From assembly GCF_036884655.1 (NCBI RefSeq), contig NC_088356.1:12552501-12616500 (forward strand): 64,000 nt of DNA. The letters run 5' to 3'. Below the pieces are notes generated by a model. The model ran no database searches and had not been told where the DNA came from. It saw nothing but the letters and a program-made list of their open reading frames with translations. The position numbers and the translations under genes are program-made. Shown one piece after another: positions 25,433 to 36,813 of the stretch. The DNA is from Musa acuminata AAA Group (Eukaryota > Streptophyta > Magnoliopsida > Zingiberales > Musaceae). Position 1 is the stretch's first letter, and every line of letters begins with the position of its first letter.

Positions 25433-26587
25433 ATGTTATTCTATATTTTTGCAGTGGTACTTCCGCATATACATTCATATCCTTCAAATGTCCCTGTACT
25501 CTCTGGATCAAATTATTCAGAATGGTTAGAGCATGTGCAATTCACACTGGGTGTATTAGATCTTGATTTAGCATTACTTGTTGAAAAGCCTGCAGACTTG
25601 ACTGATGAAAGTTCTGTAGAACAAGTAAATGAAATGAAGGCTTGGGAAAGATCTGATAGACTTAGTTTAATGTTCATAAGAATGACAATTACAAATAACA
25701 TAAAGACTTCATTACCGACTGCAACTAGCGCAAAGGAATATTTAAAGGTTATTGAAGACAGATTTAAATCTGCTGATAAGTCATTGGCTGGCACATTAAT
25801 GAAAGAACTGACTACGGCTCAGTATGATAGCACTCGAGGAATTCAGGATCATATCCTTAATATGACTGACAAAGCTGCAAAACTTAAAACATTAGGTATG
25901 AATGTTGATGAATCTTTCCTCGTGCAATTTATTCTCAATTCTCTTCGTTCTCAGTTTGGCCCATTCAAGATTCACTACAACACAAATAAGGATAAGTGGG
26001 ACTTGAATGAGTTGACTAACATGTGTGTTCAAGAAGAATTGAGATTAAGGCAGGAAAGTTCACATAATGTCATGACCACTACTCAAGGAGCTGGTAATAA
26101 GAAAAGAAAGTTGAAGCATTATCAATCAAAGAAATTTGCCGGGTCTGAAAATGTTAAACGGACTAATGAAAAGAAAGCATTTATTGTAAAGTGCTTCTTT
26201 TGTGGCAAGAAAGGACACGTGAAGAAGGATTGCATTAAACGCAAGACTTGGTTCGAAAAGAAAGGTATTAACTCGACCTTTGTATGTTTCGAATCAAACA
26301 TTACAGAAGTTCATTCTAACACTTGGTGGATTGATTCTGGTACTTCAACTCATGTTACAAATAACATGCATACTCCCTTCTACGACCGACTCTTTTACAA
26401 TCATTGGGCAATTCAACGAGATCCCAAACATCATTCTGGACCATTGATTTTAACTCTTCTTTCATTGCATCATACCATTTTTCAGAATCGTTACTTTCTA
26501 TGGCTTGTGAAAACGATAAAGGATCTCTTTTTATTCCTATATCGTAATCTAATTCTTGTAGATATACCACATAATCATCAGAAATGA
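25433..26587 (+). pseudogene. gag: Copia gag-protease, truncated by inversion junction
   Basis: One uninterrupted frame of 384 codons. Residues about 20-200 carry the Copia gag (UBN2-like) region, with SGSNYSEWLEHVQF near the start and LTTAQYDSTRGIQDHILNM near the middle. A CCHC zinc knuckle follows (CFFCGKKGHVKKDC, C-X2-C-X4-H-X4-C). A protease start reads WWIDSGTSTHVTNN and contains the DSG catalytic motif. The homology ends at about 26370. The last 70 or so codons are foreign, being the opposite strand of the right copy's reverse transcriptase start. The gag part is therefore intact but joined to antisense sequence, and pol is missing. The protein would be cytoplasmic capsid material if made. 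Confidence 0.88.
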
Positions 26588-29023
26588 CATGTTTTCTTTT
26601 CCTTTGAGATCTTCTCAAATCTGCCAATTGTGATTGTTCTACAAGATCAGCGGTAACATCAACATCATGTGAGAGTTCTTCGATGTTATTTTGTTGTTCA
26701 TCCTCATCAATATTCTCATTAATTAATTTGAGGAACAACAATCTCTCGAATAGGAGATGATATGAGAGAATTAACTTGAATCTCCTCGATATCAAAATTA
26801 ATCCTTCGAGATTTTTCACTCCCATTGATTTCGTCATTTTCAAGGAATTTTACATTACCAGATTCTACTATTCTCATACTATGATTAGGGCAATAAAATC
26901 TGTATCCCTTGGATTTTTCTGGATAACCAATAAAATATCCTGAAATAATTCTTGGATCCAATTTCTTTTCATGTGGATTGAATACTCTTATCTCTGTAGG
27001 ACACCCCCAAATATGTAGATGTCTCAGACTAGGCTTCCTACCAGTCCATAACTCAAATGGAGTCGATGATACTGACTTGCTAGGAACCCTGTTCAAGATG
27101 TACATAGCTGTCCTAAGAGCTTCACCCCACATCGACTCAGGTACAGAGGAATAACTCATCATTCTCCTAACCATATCCATCAGAGTACGATTTCGCCTTT
27201 CAGCAACACTGTTCTGCTGTGGCACACTTGGTAATGCATATTGAGCACAAATACCTCGTTCTACGAATCTAGCAAAAGGGCCAATATTCTGACCATATCC
27301 ATCATATCTACCATAAAATTCACCACCTTTGTTAGATATGACAATTTTAACTTTTCTATCTAATTATCTCTCAACCTCATTTATGTATACTTCAAGAGTA
27401 TCAATGGCTTGAGACTTTTCATGTATTAGATAAACATAGCCATATCTGGACAGGTCATCTATAAATGTGATGAAATATTTTTCTCCATTAAAACAAGGAA
27501 TATGGAGTGGTCCGCAGATATCAGTATGAATAATCTCAAGAAGTTCTTTACTTCTTGTGGCATTTTTCTTTATATGTTTAGTTTGCTTTCCCTTTATGCA
27601 ATCTATACAAACATCAAAATCAGTAAAGTCTAAATATTCTAAAATATTATCCTTTACTAATCTTTCAATTCTTTCCTTGGAGATATGCCCCAATCGTCTA
27701 TGCCACAATATAGAAGATTTTTCATTATTGAAACTATGTTTCAATCCAACATTTGATTGCAGGGTTATTAATGTCTTTGCAAACTCAAGATCCAAATTAA
27801 TTCTATACAAACCATCACAGAGAATTCCAGAACCAACTTTTATTGAATCATAAAATATATTGAGTTTGCCACTACCAAAATAAAGACAATATCCTAACTC
27901 ATCAATTCTAGAAAGAGAAACCAAATTTCTAGAAATTTTAGGGACATAACAGGTGTCAACAAGATCCATCAAGTGACCCGTCTCTAAGCGTAGACGATAA
28001 GTTCCCATTGATATCACTTTCGCTTTAAGACGATTTCCCATAATGATGAATCTTTCATGTTCTTTTGGTTTCCGAATTGAAAGAAATCCCTGTATGTTAT
28101 TTGTAACATGAGTTGAAGCACCAGAATCAATCCACCAAGTGTTAGAATGAACTTCTGTAATGTTTGATTCGAAACATACAAAGGTCGAGTTAATACCTTT
28201 CTTTTCGAACCAAGTCTTGCGTTTAATGTAATCCTTCTTCACGTGTCCTTTCTTACCATAAAAGAAGCACTTTACAATAAATGCTTTCTTTTCATTAGTT
28301 CGTTTAACATTTCCAGACCCGGCAAATTTCTTTGATTGATAATACTTCAACTTTCTTTTCTTATTACCAGCTCCTTGAGTAGTGGTCATGACATGAACTT
28401 TCCTGCTTTAATCTCAATTTTTCTTGAACACACATGCTAGTCAACTCATTCAAGTCTCACTTATCCTTATTTGTGTTGTAGTGAATCTTGAATGAGCCAA
28501 ACTGAGAAGGAAGATAATTGAGAATAAATTATACGAGGAAAGATTCATCAACATTCATACCTAATGTTTTAAGTTTTGCAGCTTTGTCAGCCATATTGAG
28601 AATATGATCCTGAATTCCTCGAGTGCCATCATACTGAGCCGTAGTCAGTTCTTTCATTAATGTGCCAGCCAATGACTTATCAGCAGATTTAAATCTGTCT
28701 TCAATAACCTTTAAATATTTCTTTGCGCTAGTTGCAGTCGGTAATGAAGTCTTTATGTTATTTGCAATTGTCATTCTTATGAACATTAAACTAAGTCTAT
28801 CAGATTTTTCCTAAGCCTTCATTTCATTTACTTGTTCTACAAAACTTTCATCAGTCAAATCTGCAGGCTTTTCAACAAGTAATGCTAAATCAAAATCTAA
28901 TACACCTAGTATGAATTGCACATGCTCTAACCATTCTAAATAATTTGATCTAGAGAGTACAAGGACACTTGAAGCATATGAATGTATATGCAGAAGTACC
29001 ACTGCAAAAATATAGAATAACAT
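26390..29023 (-). pseudogene. pol: Copia gag-pol, multiply broken
   Basis: Order gag, protease, integrase, reverse transcriptase start, as in Copia. Gag begins at 29023 and carries at least three in-frame stops where the left copy has Trp or Gln (KA*EKSD, FLV*FILN, DK*DLNE). The zinc knuckle reads CFFYGKKGHVKKDY, so two metal-binding cysteines are lost. The protease reads WWIDSGASTHVTNN. The GAG-pre-integrase motif is ILWHRRLGHISKERIE, followed by integrase pieces (HTDICGPL, FITFIDDLSRYGYVYL, SVAERRNRTLMDMVRRMMSY, WGEALRTAMYILNRVPSK). A stop sits at 27364-27366 and a frameshift near 26740. The reverse transcriptase start (KWYDAMKEELKSMVQNDVWDL) stops before the catalytic YVDD region, at the junction. 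Confidence 0.9.
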
Positions 29024-30835
29024 TAATGCTTTGAGTTTGTCAAAAATTGATGAACTATTGATATCATCTATATTATATCTTTGAGTGAAATATTGACATA
29101 TCTAGTATTCACTCAAGAATATTTATTAAGGACTGATACCATCCTTGTGGAATAGTATTGTTACATTTGGGTATGCAACCCTAAACTGCAAGGATATCTA
29201 AAAATAGTATTATCCTACCCCATCATATAATTATTTGAATTAGATTCTCCTTGAGATTATCTAAATCTCCTAATTATATGTGTCATTATGAATATTATTT
29301 CCTTAATATCATTTAGGACTAATTATTTAATATTATTTTATAAATCATTAGTCGAGGTCACTTTGGTGTCTACAAGACTAATGCAATGATATAAAATAAA
29401 AATGTCCTATAAATGATAAAACTTTTATTGTAATTCATATCACAAAAGTCTATCATTCTAGACCACTTTGGCAGCTACTAGTCAGATAAAACTTAGGGAA
29501 ATGAATTACAAATAATATTCATCAATTTCTTTAATTTTTGCTAAGCAATTCAATAATAAAAATGACCATAATAATTATTGAATATTAATGCAAAGCAGTT
29601 CAATAATAAATAACAATAATAATTATTGAACATTAATGCTAAACAATTTAATAATAAAATAATAATAATAATTATTGAATATTAATGCTAAGAAATTCAA
29701 TAATAAATAATAATGATAATTATTAAATATTAATATTAAGTAATTCAATAATAAATAACAATAATAATTATTGAATATTAATGCTAAGTAATTTAATAAT
29801 AAATAACAATAATAATTATTGAATATTAATCAATACGAAACTCATATGATAATCATGATAACATATAAATCATGCTTTCATGTGAAAGGTAAATATTATT
29901 TCATAATTTCATAATTTCATATATATACATGTGAATAAATAAAAAAAAGTCCAAAAAACAAGAATTAGATTTTAAATTTTATTTATCACATGTAAAATCA
30001 ATAATTCATATGAGAAAACTATAAAGTAAACCATAATTTATAATTTTTTTAATCAAAAATTAAATCTAATCAAATAATCAAAAATATAATTATGATTAAA
30101 ATTAATCATAATTATAATAAATCATATTTATCAATTTATAATTGAGAATATGAATTAAATTTCTCAATTTTGATAAAACCATAAATATTTGAAATGGAAT
30201 AAACCAGAAATATGCGAATGGCAGAACTGTAATTTTGGCATAAATTAAACCCGAGGGTAAAACCGTGAATATTTTGACAGAACATAACTTGAAATTACGA
30301 GAGTTACAAGGGTAAAACTGTAATTTTAACAAAACCCTAGCATCGAGGGCAAAACTGTAATTTTAACTGTAATCTGCTTTCGCCGCCGCCGCCTACGCGA
30401 GCGGCGCTGCCGCTGCTGCCTGCGGCCCGGCCGCCTGTGTGCGGCCCGGCCGCCTGTACGTGGCTGCCGCCTGTACGTGGCTGCGGGCTGCCGCCTGTGT
30501 GCGGCTGCCAGCGGCAGTTCCTGCCCGCGCGTGGCTGCTGCCAGCGCGCGGCCGCCGCCTGTGCACGGCCTACTCACGCACGGCCGCCACTTAGGCTGTC
30601 TGCCTGCGTATGGCCGACCGTCGCATGAACGGGTTCTGGCCGTGTGCGGCCCGCCGTCGCATGGATGGGTTGCGTATGGGACGGATTCTGTAATGCCGCA
30701 TATGTGACGGGTTCTGTGATGCTCGCATATGGGACGGGTTCTGTGATGCGTACGCTACCCGACGTAGTCGCAGATTCGCAGCGAGATCGACAGTGGTCAT
30801 TGCTTATGCATCGTAAATAAATTTACAGATCTAAT

Positions 30836-31120
30836 TACGATGCATACCTTTTGATGCCATCTTTTTAGAGATCTTGGTTGATTTGCTAAGCACCGTCTTT
30901 AATCCAAGGCAGCCAGCCAGCCACCGATCCAAAGTTGCAGCCACCGTCGCCAAGGAATGCAAGGAGGAGTAGATCCTTTCTCACTGAGAGTGATGTATTT
31001 TGGGAGAAAGGGGTTTTTTTGGGAAACTGAAATCCAATCAGTTAAAATATCTGAACGGAATCCAATCAGTTATTCTATTATATATTTTATTCAATTATAA
31101 AAGGGTCACATATTAACTCA
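30836..31120 (-). repeat. partial LTR of right Copia copy
   Basis: It matches the left LTR from its start to the first ATTAGATCT. The remaining LTR end and the primer-binding site are missing through a deletion between two ATTAGATCT words. Confidence 0.8.
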
Positions 31121-31320
31121 GACTTGACGAGATGTGCTATGTATTTGAAAATATGAGTTATTTTATACATGAATAAATCATAAAGACTTAAATGATCCAT
31201 GATCAAAACCACGAGGGACAAAATGAACCTTAGCCCTTTTTTAAACTTAAATTATATATAATTATATTAATAATTTATCATGATTTGTTAAGTAAGTAGA
31301 GTCTAACATTTGTATGGAAC
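31108..31320 (-). repeat. dispersed AT-rich repeat, also at 59387-59840
   Basis: TATTAACTCAGACTTGA, then a stretch with TTTGAAAATATGAGTTATTT and ATTATATTAATAATTTATCA, matches the reverse complement of the blocks near 59500-59640. It is a short dispersed element of unknown class. Confidence 0.6.
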
Positions 31321-32611
31321 GAGGTTCGGAGAGCTTTAATTTCCTCGCCAAAGAGCATATCTACGGTTGTAGCTTTAAGCATGGAAAGCTTGTGGTACTG
31401 AGGGTTAGAAAGTCAATGAAGTAGCAAAGGAATAAACGATGCCTGCCACGGACAACTCATTTGGATCAGATCGATGGACCCTTTTGTCACCTACAAGCAC
31501 CAAGTCAATGAAGTAGCAATGGATCTATCGACACCTACCTTTGACAACTCATTTCAATCGACACAACCCACCTTCTCGTGACTGCAAGCACACCTAAAGA
31601 TCATCAAAGGTTTCATCACCTCGCCACGCACAGTTTCTCCATCACCATTGTGTAGGTCCGGAAAACAGGATCCTCTCTTTCCCTACTACTCCAATCTAAC
31701 CAAAGATCCATCGAACCTAAAGTATCTATCGATTTATGGTGCCATGGAGACACGGCGCACATGACTCCATCCGGCCACGTTGTCTTTGCGAGGGACGATC
31801 GTGAACGCTTGCTCGACCACCCTCGACATCATTGTCACCACTTACATCGACCAACATCACCAGCATTGTCGTTCGATCACCAACATGATTCTTCGTACAA
31901 TCGCTCCATTGTCATCCATCACACCTCTTCCATTTATCATCGTCACCGTCGGCATGCCATTGCCATCATCGACTTCCGCAGCACTAATCTCGCCGTGGGT
32001 TGCCTGCCGACATTACACGACGAGGGCTTAGCGATTGGTCCACCGGAGCCATTCTTCTCCTTTCCCGCATTCGTATTCGGATCGAGCATAATGTGCGATC
32101 GCACTGGTACGATGTGACGACAAAATTATTTATGGCTTCGATGTGATTTGGTTGGGAGGGGGTGCTCGTCATCACCTTGTGATCAACCGCAATGAACGAT
32201 GCACGAGTGAGCGAATAGTAAGCATGGATCGACTTTGGTCGCTAAGAAAATTATGAACGGTTTACGAGAATGGCACATCATCATCATCATCATCCTTTTG
32301 AATGAGAAAGATTGATCGTTTATAAGCTGACACGCATCAGAACTCATCGAGGGACATATGTTCACCTCCCGACACTCAGATCTTCCATGCCGATGAAATA
32401 ATTAATTCCTCGTGGGAAACTGAAAGCTCATCGGACATGAAAGTTCTTCGATTTTTTGGGAGTGGGGGCAACGAAATATCATCGGACATGAAAGTTGTAG
32501 ATAATTCTAGATTTTATGTTGATTGAATGTATTATTAAAGTTCATTTTCGAGTTTGGAGGATCGGTGAGGAAGGAGCGGAGGGGAGGCGGTGACGGGAGT
32601 CGGGGGCGTTC
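31321..32611. other. intergenic, nothing recognised
   Basis: It has an imperfect duplication near 31395-31590 (shared AGTCAATGAAGTAGCAA and GACAACTCATTT) and a His-rich chance frame at 31761-32117. No family is recognised. Confidence 0.4.
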
Positions 32612-33903
32612 CTACGAGAAGCACACTTGGATGCTTCCCGTTCTGACGCTGCGGCAAACCGGGCACGACTCGGCGGCAGTCGCGGCGTCACAGGCGTCGC
32701 AGAGGCATAGGTGGCGGCACGGGAGGAGCACCACCGAGGCTGCCCGACGCCGGCACGCGCGGCACGACCGCTCCGGCTCGACTCGGTCCGGATCGACGTA
32801 GGCCGACCCGGCTTCCTCGGCGGGTGGGGTCTCGTTGCACCCGCCCCCCATCCCCGAGGGGGGAGCCGCGGCAGCAGACGCGGCGTGTTGGAGTTGGGCG
32901 TGGAGGGATGCGGCGGTCGCCTGGTCCGCCATGGCTTTGGCTTGCCATGCCATCGACTCCGTTCGGAGGCAGGCGAGTCGGTCCTCGAGCTCGGTGCTCC
33001 GCCGCTGCGCCCGCTGCACCTCCAGCTCCTTCTCCCGCAACCTCCGGGCGGCCGACTCCTCCGCCGCGGCTAATAAGGCCCGGTAGTGCTTTTGATGCTT
33101 CTCCGCCAACGACCGCCGCAGTTGCTCTCCCTTCCACAGAAGCAGAACAATCCAACTTTTACTCTCTTTTTGCCGTCGAGAACCAAAGAAAGAAGAGAGG
33201 ACCTGGAGGGTACCTGGGCGTGGAGGTACTGTTCGATTTCGTCCTTGTGTCGGTTGATTCGGGCAGCGAATTCTTCAGCCGGAAGGGCGGAGAGGAGGGA
33301 CGAGGAAACGGAAGAAGACGAAGAGAGAAGCGGATCGGATTGTTTCTGGCTCTGGTACCGATTTTGTCCTTCCAAGGCGAGACGAAGGCCGCCGGGGGTG
33401 AAGGGACGGGGGAGGCTTTGAAGCTCGGCGAGGCTCAAAAGAGTGGGAGGTGGAAGCGGAGCCGAAGCGGGCAGGGGTTCCAGGGCGAAGAGGTTGATGA
33501 GGTGACCCTGCTGCGGCGGCGACGCCACCGAGACGCCCGTGACTTCCCTTGCCCGCTTCATCGGGTTCCCATTCGCTGTTCACGGAAACTCATCTTTATC
33601 TCGGACGACGAACGGAGCAAAGAATCAGCAACAAGAGCCACCTTAATCTCACCTCCATTGGCATTGGCGAAGTAAACCAGAGACTGATCGAGAAGCCCAG
33701 GGGCGGTTCCAGGGAATTCCATTTCCTTCTTCTCCGGCTCGCTTCTGCATGGATTCCACGGCCACAAATCACCAAAACCATCCATCAAGATGTCAACTCG
33801 ACAAAGAAGCCAACAAGGAAATTGGCATCAAAATGCGAGCTTGACCCAAAGCGTACCTATTTAGTAGCAGAACGTTGGAGGGGTGTTGGGCTCGAACTGC
33901 CAT
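32612..33903 (-). CDS. BOI/SBP-type RING E3 ubiquitin ligase
   Basis: Inferred exons (minus strand): 33857-33903, 33653-33744, 33214-33575 and 32612-33130. They give 1020 nt and 339 aa. All introns are GT-AG and phases close. The start ATG at 33903 gives MAVRAQHPSN, the family N-terminus. Then come a basic KRAREV block (about 53-58), a long coiled coil (about 150-245, with SMAWQAKAMADQATAASLHA) and a C-terminal C3HC4 RING (290-326: CRACRRR...PCRHLCLCDACD...CPVC). Length and layout match the S-RNase-binding-protein/BOI family, RING E3 ligases that attach ubiquitin to nuclear or cytosolic partners. In Arabidopsis BOI and its relatives restrain cell death and stress responses and act with DELLA proteins in gibberellin signalling. 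The specific partner here is unknown. All RING ligands are present and nothing is broken. Confidence 0.93.
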
Positions 33904-34340
33904 GGCGATAGCAGAGGATAAAATGGGATAACATGTATATAGGGAGAGGTCGAAGAGGGCGAGAGTTGCGGAAGGAATGAAGCAAGCAAGCAAAGGAGGC
34001 GGATTCGCCAAAGAGCAGTGCGGAGGAGCGAGGCGGGGGGAGGAATAAAGCAGAAAGAAGCGGTGGAATCGAAGGCAAAGGCAAAGGAGAACTCGGTCCT
34101 CAGCCTCTCCTCTTCTTACTTGGTTGTTGTTCTGTGTCGCCCGCTGCTTCCAAACGCCACGCTTTCGATGCAGTTTAGGCAAAGCAAAGACAGGACAGAG
34201 AGAGAGAGAGGAATCAGTCCAAAGAAGGCCTTCGCTTCTTGCGCCCTCCCTCGTACACTCCCCACCCACAAAATAAAGAGAGAGAGAGAGAGAGAGAGGT
34301 GGGGGCTGCTGTTTTCACCGATTGCTTGCTGCTCACCGTA
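33904..34340 (-). promoter_or_regulatory. putative promoter/leader of the RING ligase gene, GA-rich
   Basis: Upstream of the ATG the sequence is rich in CT on the sense strand, with GA/CT dinucleotide runs near 34196-34211 and 34277-34299. GAGA-type repeats bind BPC factors in plants. A TATATA word near 33938 is too close to the ATG to be an obvious TATA box. Transcription start not determined. Confidence 0.35.
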
Positions 34341-36813
34341 ATCTTTCTTTTTTATTTTGGTGGAAAAAGCTGTCGTCGATTTTTAGACTTTTTTTATGAT
34401 TTAGTTTCTAAATCCAGATGATAATATGGTAGTACATGTAAACGTGCATACCAATCCACACTTGGGTTCTTCGATCTTATCATATCTGAGTTGCACCGGT
34501 GAACCGATTTGGGGTTGGAGACCGATTCATCCGTGTTCCGAAAAGGGGATCGATTATCCCGCCGTTGTTTCATTTATCATTTATTTCTTTGGACGAAGAA
34601 TGTTGGATGAGAGTTTTCGTTTGAAATTAAAAAGATCTATTACAAAAAAGTTGAAGTGCGTTAATAGAAATAGTATTTCTTCTACACCTCTTTTTTATTT
34701 GTTTTATTCATACATAACTTATTATCATAATTTAATCTCATTCATTAATAATATGTATTGATACTTTAAATGAGATTTGAAACAACTTTGTAAGCTGGTA
34801 TTTAAGGGTGTTAGACGACGACAAAATAGGGAGCATAGAATGGCAGGAATGCGTGAATGGGCTGTTGGGATTCCATCAGCTACCGGGGACGCCATAATTT
34901 GCAGGCAGGGCGGTCATCGTCATGGGGTGAGCCCGTCCATCCCATCCCATCCCATCTCATCGACGACGAGCCACGGGGTGGGTTTTGGCAATTATTGCCC
35001 GGTGAACAAAGAAGATATTTCATACTATTTGGCACTGATGTCAAGTTTGATGCTGGGAGCACGTAACCCATCCATCCATCTATCCATCCATCATTTGCAC
35101 GTAACTCACATTCCATCTTCTCTTATCTCATTGATCGGATCGGATATTCTAATGTGATAAAGAAATCACAGTGAAAACTCCTCCTCGATGAAATCAAATC
35201 ATCCAAATAGATGAGAAACATCTCTGACTACAGCTACAGCTTATCGATTTCACGGAGATCAGAGAAGAGGGAGAGAGAGAGAGAGAGAGAGAGAACTTTA
35301 ACTGTGATCGATTTCAAAATGGTTGACATTTGCAGTTGGAAAATCACAATATTTAGTCATTTAGGCTGTCGAATTCAACTGATGTCACATGGTCGGGTGG
35401 GTGTATGCTTGCCCTCTCATGCAAGTAATTACCGAGTAACGTGCGACTTCAGATTAGATTCATCTCTTTCTCTGTCTCTTAAGCCTGCACTTGTTGCGTG
35501 AATGATTCGAGACTGACGTGCTGATAAAAGCAGAGCCTCCTGATAAAAAAAAGTACGAGTTAATTTTGCCATCTGAGGCCATGCTTATCGATCCAGAGAA
35601 AGAGAAAGACAACCCAAACAAACACACAAAAGGGTCTGATAGATGGTGATATTGATCTCCGCCGACACACGGAAGCTTTTGTTGAAGCTAAGATGGAGGA
35701 GGTGCAGATGAAGAAGAGTTATCTTCATGCGTGCACCGGCTGCCATGATCCAGATTCCTAGCATATAGTCACCGAGAACGAGATTTAAGGTCCATCAATC
35801 AAACTGATGCCTCGGGGATTAGTTATGGACGACCTGGAAGCAATCACAGACAAACGAAAGGTGGTGGAAGAACATCGAGTATCTTGTTAGTGGATGAACC
35901 AAATCCTACTTAAGGACACTTTCTCATCCATTCCACCTCACCAATGCCAATGCCACCTAACAATTACTAACATGTTTCCTTTAGTCCTTCTCGGAAGTAA
36001 GAACGAACATTTAGTAATGAGGTGTCAGAGAGCCTTCTGTATCTCTCTCTCTCTCTCATCAATGCAACAGTCTCGGCTGCTGGCGTCCTCCATCTCGATG
36101 CTATCACGCCATCCTTGCCCACCTACTGTCTCGCACACATCCCACCGTTTCCTCTGACATCAGCTCCTCCTTACCCACCCCCCATCGCCACAGTCGAACA
36201 ACATTCCATTTGGGAGGCTATTGGCGTGACCAGATTTTGATTCAAAAGGATTCATTCTAGTGCTAGAAAATAACATTAGAATACCCAATTTTATGGAGAG
36301 GATTATCCACAGACTAACCTTTTAGGCACAAAATACATCCTAAGGATGATTGATGATTTCCTCGTACCGATTTAACTCCGCCCGGCCTATGCAGAAACAA
36401 AGTTCGCTAAAAAAAAGTTCAAACCACAAATGAATTCCAGGATGTTTCACGGTAATGGAAGAAGTCATGCACCATTAGTGAAACATAAAACACTCCATAC
36501 CAGTAAGTAAACATTAGATTGGGGAAAAAAAAAAAAAAAGGTGACACTAATGTTAATGGTACAAGGAAACCCCAAACCTGAAAGTTTACAGGCAGGTTTG
36601 GTTTTCTCTTGATTTCTTTAAGAAGATGGGATGGGAAACCGATTACTGGCGCTGATTATACAGAGATACATATATGGAGATTCGGACACCTAAAACTAAT
36701 AATGAAACTAATCCTCAGCAGCACACCATATTTCCATCCACTTTTTAAATAGTCTGCATGATGCCCAAGCTAGTCAGCCTTGTCAATGATAATGGATTGG
36801 AGATCCGCTTTAA
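34341..36813. other. intergenic, nothing recognised
   Basis: It contains CCCAT/CCAT simple repeats (34935-34960 and 35066-35095), a GA run (35268-35293) and a CT run near 36040. No gene is supported. Confidence 0.45.

Larger units (their letters stand above)
18033..26370 (+). mobile_element. Copia-type LTR retrotransposon, left copy (truncated, nested insertion)
   Basis: The 5' LTR starts TGTTAG and ends CTAACA at 18779, followed at once by the Met-tRNA primer site (TGGTATCAGAGTCCGG from 18782). After a GC-rich leader the element is interrupted at 19124-23685 by another LTR retrotransposon. It then resumes with an AT-rich tandem-repeat leader and a gag-protease frame at 25433. It stops abruptly in the protease at about 26370, where it meets the opposite-strand copy. 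Integrase, reverse transcriptase, RNase H and 3' LTR are absent. Confidence 0.88.
26371..31120 (-). mobile_element. Copia-type LTR retrotransposon, right copy (inverted, decayed, truncated)
   Basis: It is homologous to the left copy on the opposite strand. The LTR start lies near 31108-31120; the first bases are ambiguous because another repeat adjoins. A GC-rich leader follows at 30390-30780, then AT-rich repeats, gag, protease, integrase and the beginning of reverse transcriptase, ending at the junction with the left copy near 26390. The LTR 3' end and the primer site are deleted. There is no 3' LTR. It cannot move on its own. Confidence 0.87.

Noticed and set aside
31761..32117. 118-codon His-rich frame
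   Set aside because: Composition is that of a chance frame (CAT/CAC repeats) and no motif is seen.
32711..33675. Plus-strand frames up to 283 codons
   Set aside because: Antisense shadows of the GC-rich RING ligase exons.
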